Part shown: positions 35,486-45,182 of the stretch, in pieces | Layout: every line of letters begins with the position of its first letter | How positions within the stretch are numbered: position 1 is the stretch's first letter | Assembly (NCBI RefSeq): GCF_026191355.1 | Contig: NZ_JAPHOQ010000006.1 | Coordinates: 124,001 to 188,000, forward strand | Direction of reading: 5' to 3' | Source: Legionella sheltonii | GTDB lineage: Bacteria > Pseudomonadota > Gammaproteobacteria > Legionellales > Legionellaceae | DNA length: 64,000 nt | The notes under the pieces: model-generated | Told to the model about the DNA's origin: nothing | Databases searched by the model: none | What the model saw: the letters and a program-made list of their open reading frames with translations, nothing else | Position numbers and translations under genes: made by a program

Positions 35486-36904
35486 ATGGAATTTATCATT
35501 GAAATAAATGCAGCTCTTAAATTAGGACTAGAAGGATTTAAAAAATTCATTGAAAAGAAGCTGCTCGACGATAAGAGTTATCTTGAGCATCCATTCTGGA
35601 TGGCAGGTGGTGTTCAAATGACAGTTCTGAACTATTTGATTGAACAACACCAGAGAAAAAATGAAGATTCCGTTGATAAGGGAATCCCGGCCGATTTAAC
35701 CGAGTTTATTGATTTGGTTCTCAGTAAAATCCGCGATAAAAATATTGGTCTGCCCTTGCATCAAGCAATTGCTGCCGGCAAAGTTCAGCTGGCTCTGCAT
35801 CTTTTGGATGCTTATGAATTTGATGTTAATAAGCGCGATGAAGATGGGCGTACTTTATTGTCTTTAACATTACAAAATAAAAATCGTGAATTATTAACAA
35901 AAATTTTAGCGTGTAATCCTGAAGTGAATGCAACGACTCGCCTTAAAGAAGCCCGTATACCATTTCAACCTTTACATCAAGCCATAGCCTTAGATTTTGT
36001 TTCTGGAGTAGTTAATTTAATCAGAGCAGGAGCAGATTTTGCTAATCCTGTAGGAGTGAGAAAAGATACGCCTCTGATCTTAGCGGCACGAAAAGGTAAA
36101 ATAAAGGCACTTGAAGGTTTATTGGATGAGGCTCCCATAGAAAGGTTGAAGTTGGAAGCGGAAAACATGCCTTATTCAGATGAGGAACGAGGCGATAATG
36201 CAATGGATGCGCTTTGTAAACGATTGTTCCGTGAGCAGGACAATAAGGATTTACTTAGAGGTGTGGCTATGTTGCTTTGTCGTGGAGCCGAACCACCACG
36301 AAACAAGGAACTGTGCCAATTATTAGCAAGCAAACGTAGTGATTTGCTCAAAGAAATCGATAGTTACATGGATAATAGGCCTGAATTAGTTGATTCTTTT
36401 GTAAACAGATGTCATGTGGCAGACAGTGCATTACATGACATAATTTATGTAGATCATTCTTGGGGAAGTACTTTAAGACAGCTTTTTGGTAAACCTAGTG
36501 ATGCAGCTTTTGCAATAGAACGGTTAGTCACCCGCAAATACAGCCGTCGTGAAGAAGGGAGCATGGATAGCCCAGTATTACCAACGGCTGCTGCAGTACC
36601 CTTAAAAGGTGATGAACCTCCTTTTAAACTCTATGCGGAATTTGTCCGACGATATAATGAAGCATATGAGAACCAAAGAATGACCAATCCTTGGAGTACT
36701 ATGCGTTGGTTGATTGCCGAAGGAAAATGTAATTGGGAAACAGTAAAACAATACGCTCGTCATCATCCCGGAACTAGGACTCAGATTATCTATGATGATA
36801 TGTTTAAGACTTTGCCTAAAATGGAGATGCATGAGCCAATTGAAAATTCAACTGGAGGACTCCATCCAAGCAGTGAAGAATCGACTGCAGTATTTAATTC
36901 ATAG
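35486..36904 (+). CDS. legA12: Ankyrin-repeat protein, LegA12/AnkC-like Dot/Icm effector candidate
   Basis: A 472-residue cytosolic-type protein without signal peptide. Ankyrin repeats span about residues 85-270; clear ones read GLPLHQAIAAGKVQLALHLL (about 92), D-E-D-G-R-T-L-L-S-L-T-L-Q-N (about 119), Q-P-L-H-Q-A-I-A (about 160) and D-T-P-L-I-L-A-A-R-K-G-K (about 195). The C-terminal half shows no known domain. The tail S-S-E-E-S-T-A-V-F-N-S fits the loose Glu-rich pattern seen near Dot/Icm translocation signals. The trmB-ankyrin order matches L. pneumophila legA12/ankC, a reported effector. The host target is unknown. Confidence 0.75.
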   Translation: MEFIIEINAALKLGLEGFKKFIEKKLLDDKSYLEHPFWMAGGVQMTVLNYLIEQHQRKNEDSVDKGIPADLTEFIDLVLSKIRDKNIGLPLHQAIAAGKVQLALHLLDAYEFDVNKRDEDGRTLLSLTLQNKNRELLTKILACNPEVNATTRLKEARIPFQPLHQAIALDFVSGVVNLIRAGADFANPVGVRKDTPLILAARKGKIKALEGLLDEAPIERLKLEAENMPYSDEERGDNAMDALCKRLFREQDNKDLLRGVAMLLCRGAEPPRNKELCQLLASKRSDLLKEIDSYMDNRPELVDSFVNRCHVADSALHDIIYVDHSWGSTLRQLFGKPSDAAFAIERLVTRKYSRREEGSMDSPVLPTAAAVPLKGDEPPFKLYAEFVRRYNEAYENQRMTNPWSTMRWLIAEGKCNWETVKQYARHHPGTRTQIIYDDMFKTLPKMEMHEPIENSTGGLHPSSEESTAVFNS

Positions 36905-37019
36905 CAATACGTTTCATTGGTAGTGGCTTTATTGAATAAATAGTTTGGATAATAGAATAATTGCCAAACGAACATTTGTCATTTCTGTGAAGGCAGGAGT
37001 CTATTGTCAAATGAGGCAT

Positions 37020-37062
37020 AGGGCCCAATGGTTCGATTCCCGCTTTCGCGGTAATGACATAC
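37020..37062. repeat. GTCATTNCCGCGAAAGCGGGAAT-type repeat
   Basis: The reverse complement of 37037-37059 reads GTCATTACCGCGAAAGCGGG then AAT, a short palindromic repeat type (CCGC..GCGG) common between bacterial genes. A shorter form GTCTTCGCGGGAATGA is at 17518-17533. It lies in the 285-base gap between the ankyrin and LysE genes, which has no other gene. Confidence 0.5.
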
Positions 37063-37189
37063 ACCTCTTCAACAAGGTTTTGATGGAGTCGATGTAAAGC
37101 GACCCCCTACACGGGATGCTTATGAATGGACGTGGTATGTGCATTAAATTAAAATCAGTCTCAATCTGCGAGTTTTTTAAATAGTGATT

Positions 37190-37810
37190 ATGAATATTAG
37201 CGTATTACTTTTAACTGTGATTTGTTTTATTGGGATGATTAGTCCAGGTCCAGATTTTATACTGGTTACAAAAAACGCTTTTTTATATACTAAACGTCAG
37301 GCTTTAGCCACTGCTTTTGGTATTGTTACTGGATGTTTCTTTCATGCTACTTATTGTATTTTAGGGTTGGCGTTTGTTATTACCCAGAGTATTGTTCTTT
37401 ATACAACCATTAAATATGCGGGCGCATGCTATTTAATTTATCTGGGATTGAAAGGTTTAAAATCCAAACAATCCCTAAGTATGCATCAGGATGGCACTTC
37501 TTTGCACACTATAACTGTTTCCAAGGCTTATTTTGAAGGGGTTTTATGCAATGCTTTAAATCCAAAACTTGCAGTTTTTCTGCTGAGTTTGTTTACTCAA
37601 TTTGTCTCCATTAACGCATCGATTGGCGATAAAGCTTTGGTTGCTGGGGTTTTTGTCGGTGAATCGTTTTTTTATTGGCCATTACTCGTTCTATTCCTGC
37701 AATCAAATAATATCCGAAAAATATTTACTAATTTTCAAACTGCTTTGACCCGCGTATTTGGTGGTTTATTGGTTTATGTGGGAATTCGTGTGATGTTGAG
37801 CGCAGACTAG
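37190..37810 (+). CDS. LysE/RhtB family amino acid exporter
   Basis: A 206-residue inner-membrane exporter with about six helices. The LysE signature M-I-S-P-G-P-D-F-I-L-V-T-K-N (about 16-29) and G-I-V-T-G-C-F-F-H are present, as is A-L-N-P-K-L-A-V-F near residue 124. The ATG at 37190 is preferred to GTG at 37184. The stop TAG at 37808-37810 is created by a MITE-like element's TA plus G. It precedes the DSD1-type enzyme by 94 bases, which suggests joint handling of an amino acid. Confidence 0.88.
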   Translation: MNISVLLLTVICFIGMISPGPDFILVTKNAFLYTKRQALATAFGIVTGCFFHATYCILGLAFVITQSIVLYTTIKYAGACYLIYLGLKGLKSKQSLSMHQDGTSLHTITVSKAYFEGVLCNALNPKLAVFLLSLFTQFVSINASIGDKALVAGVFVGESFFYWPLLVLFLQSNNIRKIFTNFQTALTRVFGGLLVYVGIRVMLSAD

Positions 37811-37883
37811 GGGGCTTTTACAATGGTTGGCTTGAGCAAAAATGCAGCATTTTCGCTAAGATAGTAGAATTGTAAACAGCCCC
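37810..37883. repeat. MITE-like inverted-repeat element, copy 5
   Basis: GGGGGCTTTTACAATG and GAATTGTAAACAGCCCC bound 74 bp. TA (37808-37809) on the left is part of the LysE stop; the right flank is TG. The interior TTCGCTAAGATAGTAG is the inverse orientation of the blocks in copies 1 and 4. Confidence 0.7.
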
Positions 37884-37904
37884 TGGCTTTTTCAGAGGAA
37901 TAAT

Positions 37905-39029
37905 ATGTCAAAAGCGGCTTTAGGACTAAAAAAAACAGAGTTAGATACCCCTTGTTTGATAATTGATAAAAATCTTCTGAAATCTAACTTGGAAACTATG
38001 AGGAAACATTCTATTGAAAACAGTATCCATATCAGACCTCATTGTAAAACACATAAGTGCTCTAAATTAGCTCGCTTACAGATAGAATACGGTGCAATAG
38101 GCGTATGCGTAGCAAAAATTTCAGAGGCTGAAGTTCTTATTCAAAATGGAATACCCAATATTCTGATTACTTCGCCAATTGTCACAAAGAATAAAATTGC
38201 CAGGCTTATTTCTTGTCTGGAAAAAGCGCCTTTTACATTGGTGGTTGTGGATAATAAAGAAAATATGATTGCCTTAAATGAAGCAGGTAAGCTCAATAAA
38301 AAAGTGATCAATGTGTTAGTCGATGTGGATCCTGGGATAGGGCGTACCGGAGTTAAACCAGAATTCGCTTTAAATTTTGCTTTAGAAATGAGGCAATTCC
38401 CTTGGTTAAATTTGATGGGAATTCAATGTTATGCGGGTAATTTACAGCATATACCCTCTTTTAGGGAACGAAAGAGCAACTCATTACGGACCATGTGTAT
38501 GGCGAGTGATCTGGCAAAAAGCTTTCGGGAAATGGGTCTTAATTGTCCCATAGTCACAGGAAGTGGAACAGGAACTTATGATATTGATGTTGAAGCGACA
38601 GAAGTAACTGAGATTCAACCGGGTTCGTATACAGTTATGGATGTTCAATATGCAACGATTGGCTCGAAAAGTAATGAAAGACAGTTCAATACCTTTAAAC
38701 CGGCAATGACTCTTTTAACCACAGTGATCAGTAACAACAGAACCGAACATGTTACTGTTGATGCAGGCACAAAATCCATTTATGTAGATCAACATAAGCC
38801 TCAAATTATTAGTCACCAGGGACTGGAATATGATTGGGGCGGATTTGGAGATGAGCATGGTAAAGTGACTGCGGTCAATGGCGCTCAATTACCTGATAAC
38901 GGTGAGGTTTTAGAGCTCATTGTTCCTCATTGTGACCCAACTATTAATTTATTTGATCAATTTTTTATTACCGAAAATGATATTGTAGTTGATATTTGGG
39001 ATATTGATCTTAGAGGAAAATGTCAGTAA
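37905..39029 (+). CDS. DSD1-family PLP enzyme (D-threonine aldolase/D-serine dehydratase-like)
   Basis: A fold-type III PLP enzyme of 374 residues. The alanine-racemase-like barrel has PLP Lys48 in R-P-H-C-K-T-H-K, and the C-terminal metal pair H-x-C in V-P-H-C-D-P-T-I-N-L-F. V-T-G-S-G-T-G-T-Y-D-I-D binds the phosphate. Family members cleave D-threonine, dehydrate D-serine or D-threo-3-hydroxyaspartate with a divalent metal. Which substrate is used is not visible. It lies just downstream of a LysE-type exporter. The ATG at 37905 has AGAGGAA upstream. Confidence 0.85.
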   Translation: MSKAALGLKKTELDTPCLIIDKNLLKSNLETMRKHSIENSIHIRPHCKTHKCSKLARLQIEYGAIGVCVAKISEAEVLIQNGIPNILITSPIVTKNKIARLISCLEKAPFTLVVVDNKENMIALNEAGKLNKKVINVLVDVDPGIGRTGVKPEFALNFALEMRQFPWLNLMGIQCYAGNLQHIPSFRERKSNSLRTMCMASDLAKSFREMGLNCPIVTGSGTGTYDIDVEATEVTEIQPGSYTVMDVQYATIGSKSNERQFNTFKPAMTLLTTVISNNRTEHVTVDAGTKSIYVDQHKPQIISHQGLEYDWGGFGDEHGKVTAVNGAQLPDNGEVLELIVPHCDPTINLFDQFFITENDIVVDIWDIDLRGKCQ

Positions 39030-39187
39030 AAATTAAATCCATGAAATACTCTCAACTGGCTAGACATACGTAGTTTATGGAAAAAACCAACCCTGCAGAT
39101 TGAGCTAATTACAGCAGGAGAACTTGCTTAAACTTCATATACCCCATAGAATTCTAATTTTCTTAAAATTCTCCGGGAGAGTAGTAC

Positions 39188-40327
39188 ATGGGGTGGAATG
39201 AGCCAGATAAAGGCAAAGATCCCTGGAAGGGTAAAAATCAACCTCCAGATTTGGATGAGGCGCTGAAACGCGCTCATGACAAATTGAAGAAGTTTTTATT
39301 TGGAGGTTCTACTAAAATAGCTAATGAGCCTTCCAAAAAATCGAATGGTGGTCTAATCGCGCTTACTGTAGTTTTGGTTGCTTTTATTCTCTGGGTGTTG
39401 TCTGGTGTCTTTATTGTTGATCCCGCAGAACAAGCGGTGATTCTTCGTTTTGGTAAATATGTGGAAACAGTGGGTTCAGGACCACATTGGATACCAAGGA
39501 TTATTTCTTCAAAAATTATCATGAATGTAGACCGAGTGTTGGATTATTCTTATTCTGCACAAATGTTAACCAGTGATGAAAATCTAGTTTCTGTATCTTT
39601 AGCGGTACAGTATCGCATTGGTGATTTGCAAGAATATTTATTTAATGTCGCTAATCCTGAGGAAAGTTTGCAACAAGCGACCTCCAGTGCGCTGAGACAA
39701 GTAGTAGGTACAACTACCTTGGATCAAATGATTACTGAGGGACGCGAAGTTTGGGGCAATCAAGTTCAAGAGACTTTGATAAAAACTCTGGATTTATATA
39801 AAACAGGTATTTTAATCGTTAATGTAGCACCACAGCCTGCCCGTGCTCCTGAAAGTGTACAAGATGCGTTTGACGATGCAATTAAAGCACAAGAAGATGA
39901 AAAACGCTTTAAAGAACAAGCCCTTGCTTATGCCGCGAAAGTAGTTCCAATAGCAGAAGGGAAGGCGAGTCGTATCCAACAAGAGGCTGAAGCCTATTCT
40001 AAACAGCTTGTATTGAATGCCCAAGGGGAGGTTTCTGAATTTTTAGCGTTACTTCCTCAATACACTGTTGCCCCAAAAGTTATGGCAGAACGCATGTATT
40101 TGGAAACAATGCAAAAAGTTATAAGCAAGAGCAGTACGATCATAGTAGACAGTAAATCAGGTAATTTGCTGTATCTTCCTTTAGATAAGTTATTTGGAAC
40201 GTCATCTGGTTTTCCGACTGAGACCGCAAAAAATAACAAAGCGGAGAGTGATGAATCCAATGAGACAGAGAACTTGGTCGATGGTCGTGAGCTCACCAGA
40301 CCTGTTTATCGACAAGGGAGAAATTAA
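39188..40327 (+). CDS. hflK: HflK subunit of the HflKC membrane complex
   Basis: An SPFH-domain protein anchored by a helix at about 52-74, with the N-terminal DKGKDPWKGKNQPPDL typical of HflK. The SPFH domain includes V-D-P-A-E-Q-A-V-I-L-R-F-G-K-Y near residue 76. With HflC it forms a periplasmic cage around FtsH. 379 residues, full length. Two bases before hflC and the same order as E. coli hflK-hflC-purA; GGGAGAG is eight bases before the ATG. Confidence 0.95.
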   Translation: MGWNEPDKGKDPWKGKNQPPDLDEALKRAHDKLKKFLFGGSTKIANEPSKKSNGGLIALTVVLVAFILWVLSGVFIVDPAEQAVILRFGKYVETVGSGPHWIPRIISSKIIMNVDRVLDYSYSAQMLTSDENLVSVSLAVQYRIGDLQEYLFNVANPEESLQQATSSALRQVVGTTTLDQMITEGREVWGNQVQETLIKTLDLYKTGILIVNVAPQPARAPESVQDAFDDAIKAQEDEKRFKEQALAYAAKVVPIAEGKASRIQQEAEAYSKQLVLNAQGEVSEFLALLPQYTVAPKVMAERMYLETMQKVISKSSTIIVDSKSGNLLYLPLDKLFGTSSGFPTETAKNNKAESDESNETENLVDGRELTRPVYRQGRN

Positions 40328-40329
40328 CA

Positions 40330-41244
40330 ATGAAAACTACGGGTAGAACCCTTGGCATTTTGATCTTTTTACTACTTCTATTTTTAGTGACCAGTGTCTT
40401 TACGATAACTCAAGGTCAACAAGGAATTCTTTTACGTTTAGGCCGTTTGGTTAATGATGAGTTGACTGATAAGGTTAAAGTATTGAATCCTGGATTGCAT
40501 TTTAAAGTACCATTTATCGAAAACGTACGTATTTTTGATACGCGTATTCAAACTATGGATATTAAGTCGACTCGTATTGTCACCAAAGAAAAAAAGGACG
40601 TAATGGTAGATTATTACGTCAAATGGCACATTACCGATTTGGCTCAATATTTTAAATCCACTGGTGGCAATGAATTTAAGGCAGAAACATTGCTGGAGCA
40701 ACAATTAAATACATTATTACGTGCTCAGTTTGGTAAACGTACTATCCCTGAAGTCGTATCGGGTGGTCGTGATGATGTTATGGAATTATTGCGTAAAGCG
40801 GCTCAAAAACAAGCTGGTGGGTTAGGTATTAACGTGGTTGATGTACGTATTAAAGGAATTGAACTACCAGCCAATACCAGCAATGCGATTTATCAACGGA
40901 TGCGGGCGGATATGCAAAAAATTGCGAATAAACACCGTGCTGATGGTCAAGCTGCTGCTGAAGAGATAAAAGCTAAGGCCGACGCTGATGTGATGGTCTT
41001 GTTAGCAAAAACCCGTAGTAATGCACAAAAAGTACGAGCGATTGGGAAAGCACAAGCGGCGTCGATCTATACAGATGCCTACAGTAAAAATAAGGATTTT
41101 TTTGCATTATATCGTAGCTTGCTTGCCTATGAAGGGAGCTTTAAAAGCAGAAAAGATATTTTGGTATTGGATCAAAGCAGTGCATTTTTTGATTATTTTA
41201 AGCAAGCTACACCAAAAAATGATGGTGTACCTGCTAAAAAGTAA
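40330..41244 (+). CDS. hflC: HflC subunit of the HflKC membrane complex
   Basis: A 304-residue SPFH partner of HflK. Membrane helix about 7-25, then F-T-I-T-Q-G-Q-Q-G-I-L-L-R-L-G-R and the coiled coil (R-M-R-A-D-M-Q-K-I-A-N-K-H-R-A-D-G near residue 195). Translationally coupled to hflK by a two-base gap. The 262-base gap that follows before purA has no open frame I can support. Confidence 0.95.
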   Translation: MKTTGRTLGILIFLLLLFLVTSVFTITQGQQGILLRLGRLVNDELTDKVKVLNPGLHFKVPFIENVRIFDTRIQTMDIKSTRIVTKEKKDVMVDYYVKWHITDLAQYFKSTGGNEFKAETLLEQQLNTLLRAQFGKRTIPEVVSGGRDDVMELLRKAAQKQAGGLGINVVDVRIKGIELPANTSNAIYQRMRADMQKIANKHRADGQAAAEEIKAKADADVMVLLAKTRSNAQKVRAIGKAQAASIYTDAYSKNKDFFALYRSLLAYEGSFKSRKDILVLDQSSAFFDYFKQATPKNDGVPAKK

Positions 41245-41497
41245 CTATAATGTTGGGTTTTGGTAACTATTCACCTCTATACCAAAATCTTGGAGAACAC
41301 TACATAATTTGTGTCAGGTTGAGCAAAAAGTACTCTGGAATGGTAGGCATACTGACTACGTGAGCATTTTTTAGAATGCTTTTCATTTGAGATGTACGTA
41401 TAGGGAATTGAGGCAACGGAGTGCAGTTACAAATTTTGTTGAAATTGAGTTCTCAGGTTCTCAATTTAGAGTAGCGAATAGCATTTTGTAAATTTAA

Positions 41498-42805
<1,308 letters not shown>

Positions 42806-42984
42806 TTTGAATTAGTTTTACAAAATACCTGGTAATAACCTTTTGCAAAAGTAAGTCGGGCCTTGGTCCGACCTTGCTTGCTTCGGTATTCATAGATATA
42901 TTCAAAAAGAAATTATGGCTTAAAATTACTATGATGGATTGATCTATACTCTAAATATTCATATGGAGTTTAAGGGATTAAAGT

Positions 42985-43227
42985 ATGTATAAATTAATTC
43001 TAAGTTTTTACATGGCTATTTTAAGCACCAATCTATTAGCTGGAACTTACGATGAGCAAATTCAACAGGCGATGAAGGAATGTGACATTGAAAGAAATAT
43101 GGTCCAGTCATCGTTTCATGATAACGGTTCTGCTTGTGAAAGGGTGCAGGAATTAATTGAGCTGCAGAAGTCAGAAAACAATCAAAATCAAAATGTGAAT
43201 GTTCATATAGAAGATGATAATGAATGA
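42985..43227 (+). CDS. Small exported protein of unknown function
   Basis: An 80-residue protein with signal peptide at 1-19 (cut near LLA-GTY). The mature 61 residues hold two Cys (E-C-D-I-E-R-N near 36 and A-C-E-R-V-Q near 54), likely a disulfide in the periplasm, and an Asn/Gln-rich acidic tail. I do not recognise a family. Tail to tail with the adenosine deaminase gene across a strong inverted repeat. Confidence 0.6.
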   Translation: MYKLILSFYMAILSTNLLAGTYDEQIQQAMKECDIERNMVQSSFHDNGSACERVQELIELQKSENNQNQNVNVHIEDDNE

Positions 43228-43255
43228 AGAGCTTTTTAAAGGTTTTGTTAGCAAA

Positions 43256-43298
43256 CGTAGTAACTGTCTTAAATTTTTAATTCAAGACAGTTACTACG
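43256..43298. terminator. 15-bp perfect inverted repeat between convergent genes
   Basis: CGTAGTAACTGTCTT at 43256-43270 is the exact inverse of AAGACAGTTACTACG at 43284-43298, loop 13 bases. It lies between the small exported protein and the deaminase and could end both transcripts. Confidence 0.65.
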
Positions 43299-43311
43299 CT
43301 CCAGTGAAGCA

Positions 43312-44796
43312 CTAAAATTTATTTTCAAATGCACGCAGTTTTTGTTCTAACTCCCATTGTAATTGGGCTTTCTCACTAGTTTTGATAAATTGTTGGCAAC
43401 TTTTGCTCTCTAGGTCTTGGCAATCGTCAATGAATAGAGCCTTTTCAGGGGCAGACCATATGCTTTTACCCGGTAAAAATGAATAGGTGAGCGCATTCCT
43501 ATTGATTTGTTTTAATGTGGGATAATCCAGCCCATGATTCAACGCAGCTTCTACGTATTGTTGCGTTAGATTGGTTCGCAATATTCCTTCATCATCCGTA
43601 GACAAGACAACTGGGACCTCATGTTTAAGATAAAAATTCAGCGGATGGTTTGAACCCGAGACTTTTAATATTTTTAGATTGCTGATGAGATTAATTTCTA
43701 CTGGCTTATGATGTTTTGCCATGTAGTCTAAGGTACTCTTTGCATTACTTTCATGTGCAATATCTACTCCATGTCCAATTCTTTGGGCATGGCCAGTAAG
43801 GAGTGCATCTCGAATGTGGTAATCTAAATCTTCCGGGGTAACAATGTCTTGAGTTAATTCTCCAGCATGTAATGCAATATTAACTTGAGGGTATAGCTTG
43901 TGTAGGTATTGGTATATTTGCATTTGTTTGCGATAGTCCCGTAAAGAGATCATCCCGTCTTCAGGCTGTACTAAATTAACACCAACAAGAGCGCCCTTAC
44001 TTCGTATGGATTGATCTACAGCTTCAAACGCATTAAGTGTTTGTGCAAACAAGTTATCTGGCGATTGTTCTCGCAGTGAATAGTATAAAAATTTAATTTT
44101 TATTTGGCAGGCTTTTTTTTCTGGATTGGTATCGCAACCTAGCTCGTGTCGTGCTTGTTTCAAAATACGATTTGATTCGACTACAGTGTAATTGACATTG
44201 TTTTGAAAGTCTTGGTTTTCCAAAAGAACCTTTCTTTTTTGGCTAAATGAAGCAGTGTTCTTGAGCTTATCACCAAAACTGACAGAATGGGCATTATCAG
44301 GTAAAATCATCACTTCCATATAGCGTTCATTTTGTAGTGCGGCGGTTTGCATGACTGATGCGAGGAGTTCGGGCTGATGATCTGCAACTATGGCATTGAA
44401 CTTATAGAATGAGTTGAAAAAATGATCGTGGCCAGATTCCTTCCCTGGCACAAAATCTTTCATAGACCAGCTTCTTACAGTGCTTGCATAAAGTTCTGGA
44501 TGATTAAACAAATCTTTTGTCTCTACACCTTTACAAACAGATGGATTTTTAATGGCCGTCCAATTGCTTGTATTCAAGCAATAATTATCTTTAGATGTCA
44601 GTTCCAACATGACTTCTGGGTAGGCGCCTCCAGATAAATGATAATGTAACTCTCCACCTTTAGGCATGTTTTTAAAGAATGTATATAAAGAATTCGGATC
44701 ATTTTTTATTTGATCAAAATAGGATTGCACATTAGCTTGAGTAGCAGAGAAGAAAAACAGGCTGACCAGGAAGGAAGTTGATTTAATATAGTTCAT
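43312..44796 (-). CDS. Exported adenosine deaminase-family protein (ADGF/ADA2-like)
   Basis: A 494-residue metal-dependent amidohydrolase with a signal peptide at 1-21 (cut near TQA-NVQ), so it acts outside the cytoplasm. The zinc pair H-x-H is H51-Y-H53 in E-L-H-Y-H-L-S-G; the later motifs are N-I-A-L-H-A-G-E (catalytic Glu region near residue 310), R-I-G-H-G-V-D, and L-S-T-D-D-E-G. Longer than the 330-residue cytosolic enzyme and closer in layout to ADGF-type deaminases. It might salvage purines from host or debris. Stand-alone gene. Confidence 0.82.
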   Translation of the reverse strand: MNYIKSTSFLVSLFFFSATQANVQSYFDQIKNDPNSLYTFFKNMPKGGELHYHLSGGAYPEVMLELTSKDNYCLNTSNWTAIKNPSVCKGVETKDLFNHPELYASTVRSWSMKDFVPGKESGHDHFFNSFYKFNAIVADHQPELLASVMQTAALQNERYMEVMILPDNAHSVSFGDKLKNTASFSQKRKVLLENQDFQNNVNYTVVESNRILKQARHELGCDTNPEKKACQIKIKFLYYSLREQSPDNLFAQTLNAFEAVDQSIRSKGALVGVNLVQPEDGMISLRDYRKQMQIYQYLHKLYPQVNIALHAGELTQDIVTPEDLDYHIRDALLTGHAQRIGHGVDIAHESNAKSTLDYMAKHHKPVEINLISNLKILKVSGSNHPLNFYLKHEVPVVLSTDDEGILRTNLTQQYVEAALNHGLDYPTLKQINRNALTYSFLPGKSIWSAPEKALFIDDCQDLESKSCQQFIKTSEKAQLQWELEQKLRAFENKF

Positions 44797-45182
44797 TGTA
44801 ATCTAAAAAATATCAGTTTGTGAAGATTATCGCATAATTATTATTAAATCCCAACCATTGTATTTAGATTCTTTTCATAGCAAAATGAATTTATTGTTCC
44901 TAGGAGCTATCAAATAAATTCTCACTCCAAGCTGCATTCTGCTTATCCGGAGGGAGGAAGTGAGAGGGGCAAGTAGGCGCTGCCATTATGTTACAAAGAA
45001 TCCCCTCTCCCACTTGTGGCAGAGGGCAGGGCTGAGGGAAATCAATACCCTCATCCGCTCTAAAGGGCACCTTCTCCCCCGTGGGGAGAAGGGAAACTAA
45101 TGGTAATGGGACAAGTAGGAAAGGGACTCAGCACTCCTTTGAAGGTAATAGCAATCGAGTCTAATCAATGAGGATGATGAAT
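44797..45182. other. Gene-free 386-base region with one dispersed repeat
   Basis: Between the divergent deaminase and LivJ-like genes. It contains the CCCTCTCC/GGAGAAGGG repeat at 45001-45094. The remainder holds a GAGGAAGTGAGAGGGG stretch but no open frame or structured RNA that I can recognise. Promoters for both flanking genes should lie here. Confidence 0.5.
45001..45094. repeat. CCCTCTCC/GGAGAAGGG intergenic repeat, copy 3
   Basis: TCCCCTCTCC, GGCAGAGGGC, AATCAATACCCTCATCC and GGGCACCTTCTCCCCC follow in order and it ends GGGGAGAAGGGA, the same order and spacing as the copies at 4335 and 11770. Confidence 0.78.

Noticed and set aside
37020..37062. tRNA-like GGTTCGATTCC
   Set aside because: Only the T-arm-like string is present; no acceptor, D or anticodon stem can be folded. 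It is part of a GCGAAAGCGGGAAT repeat.
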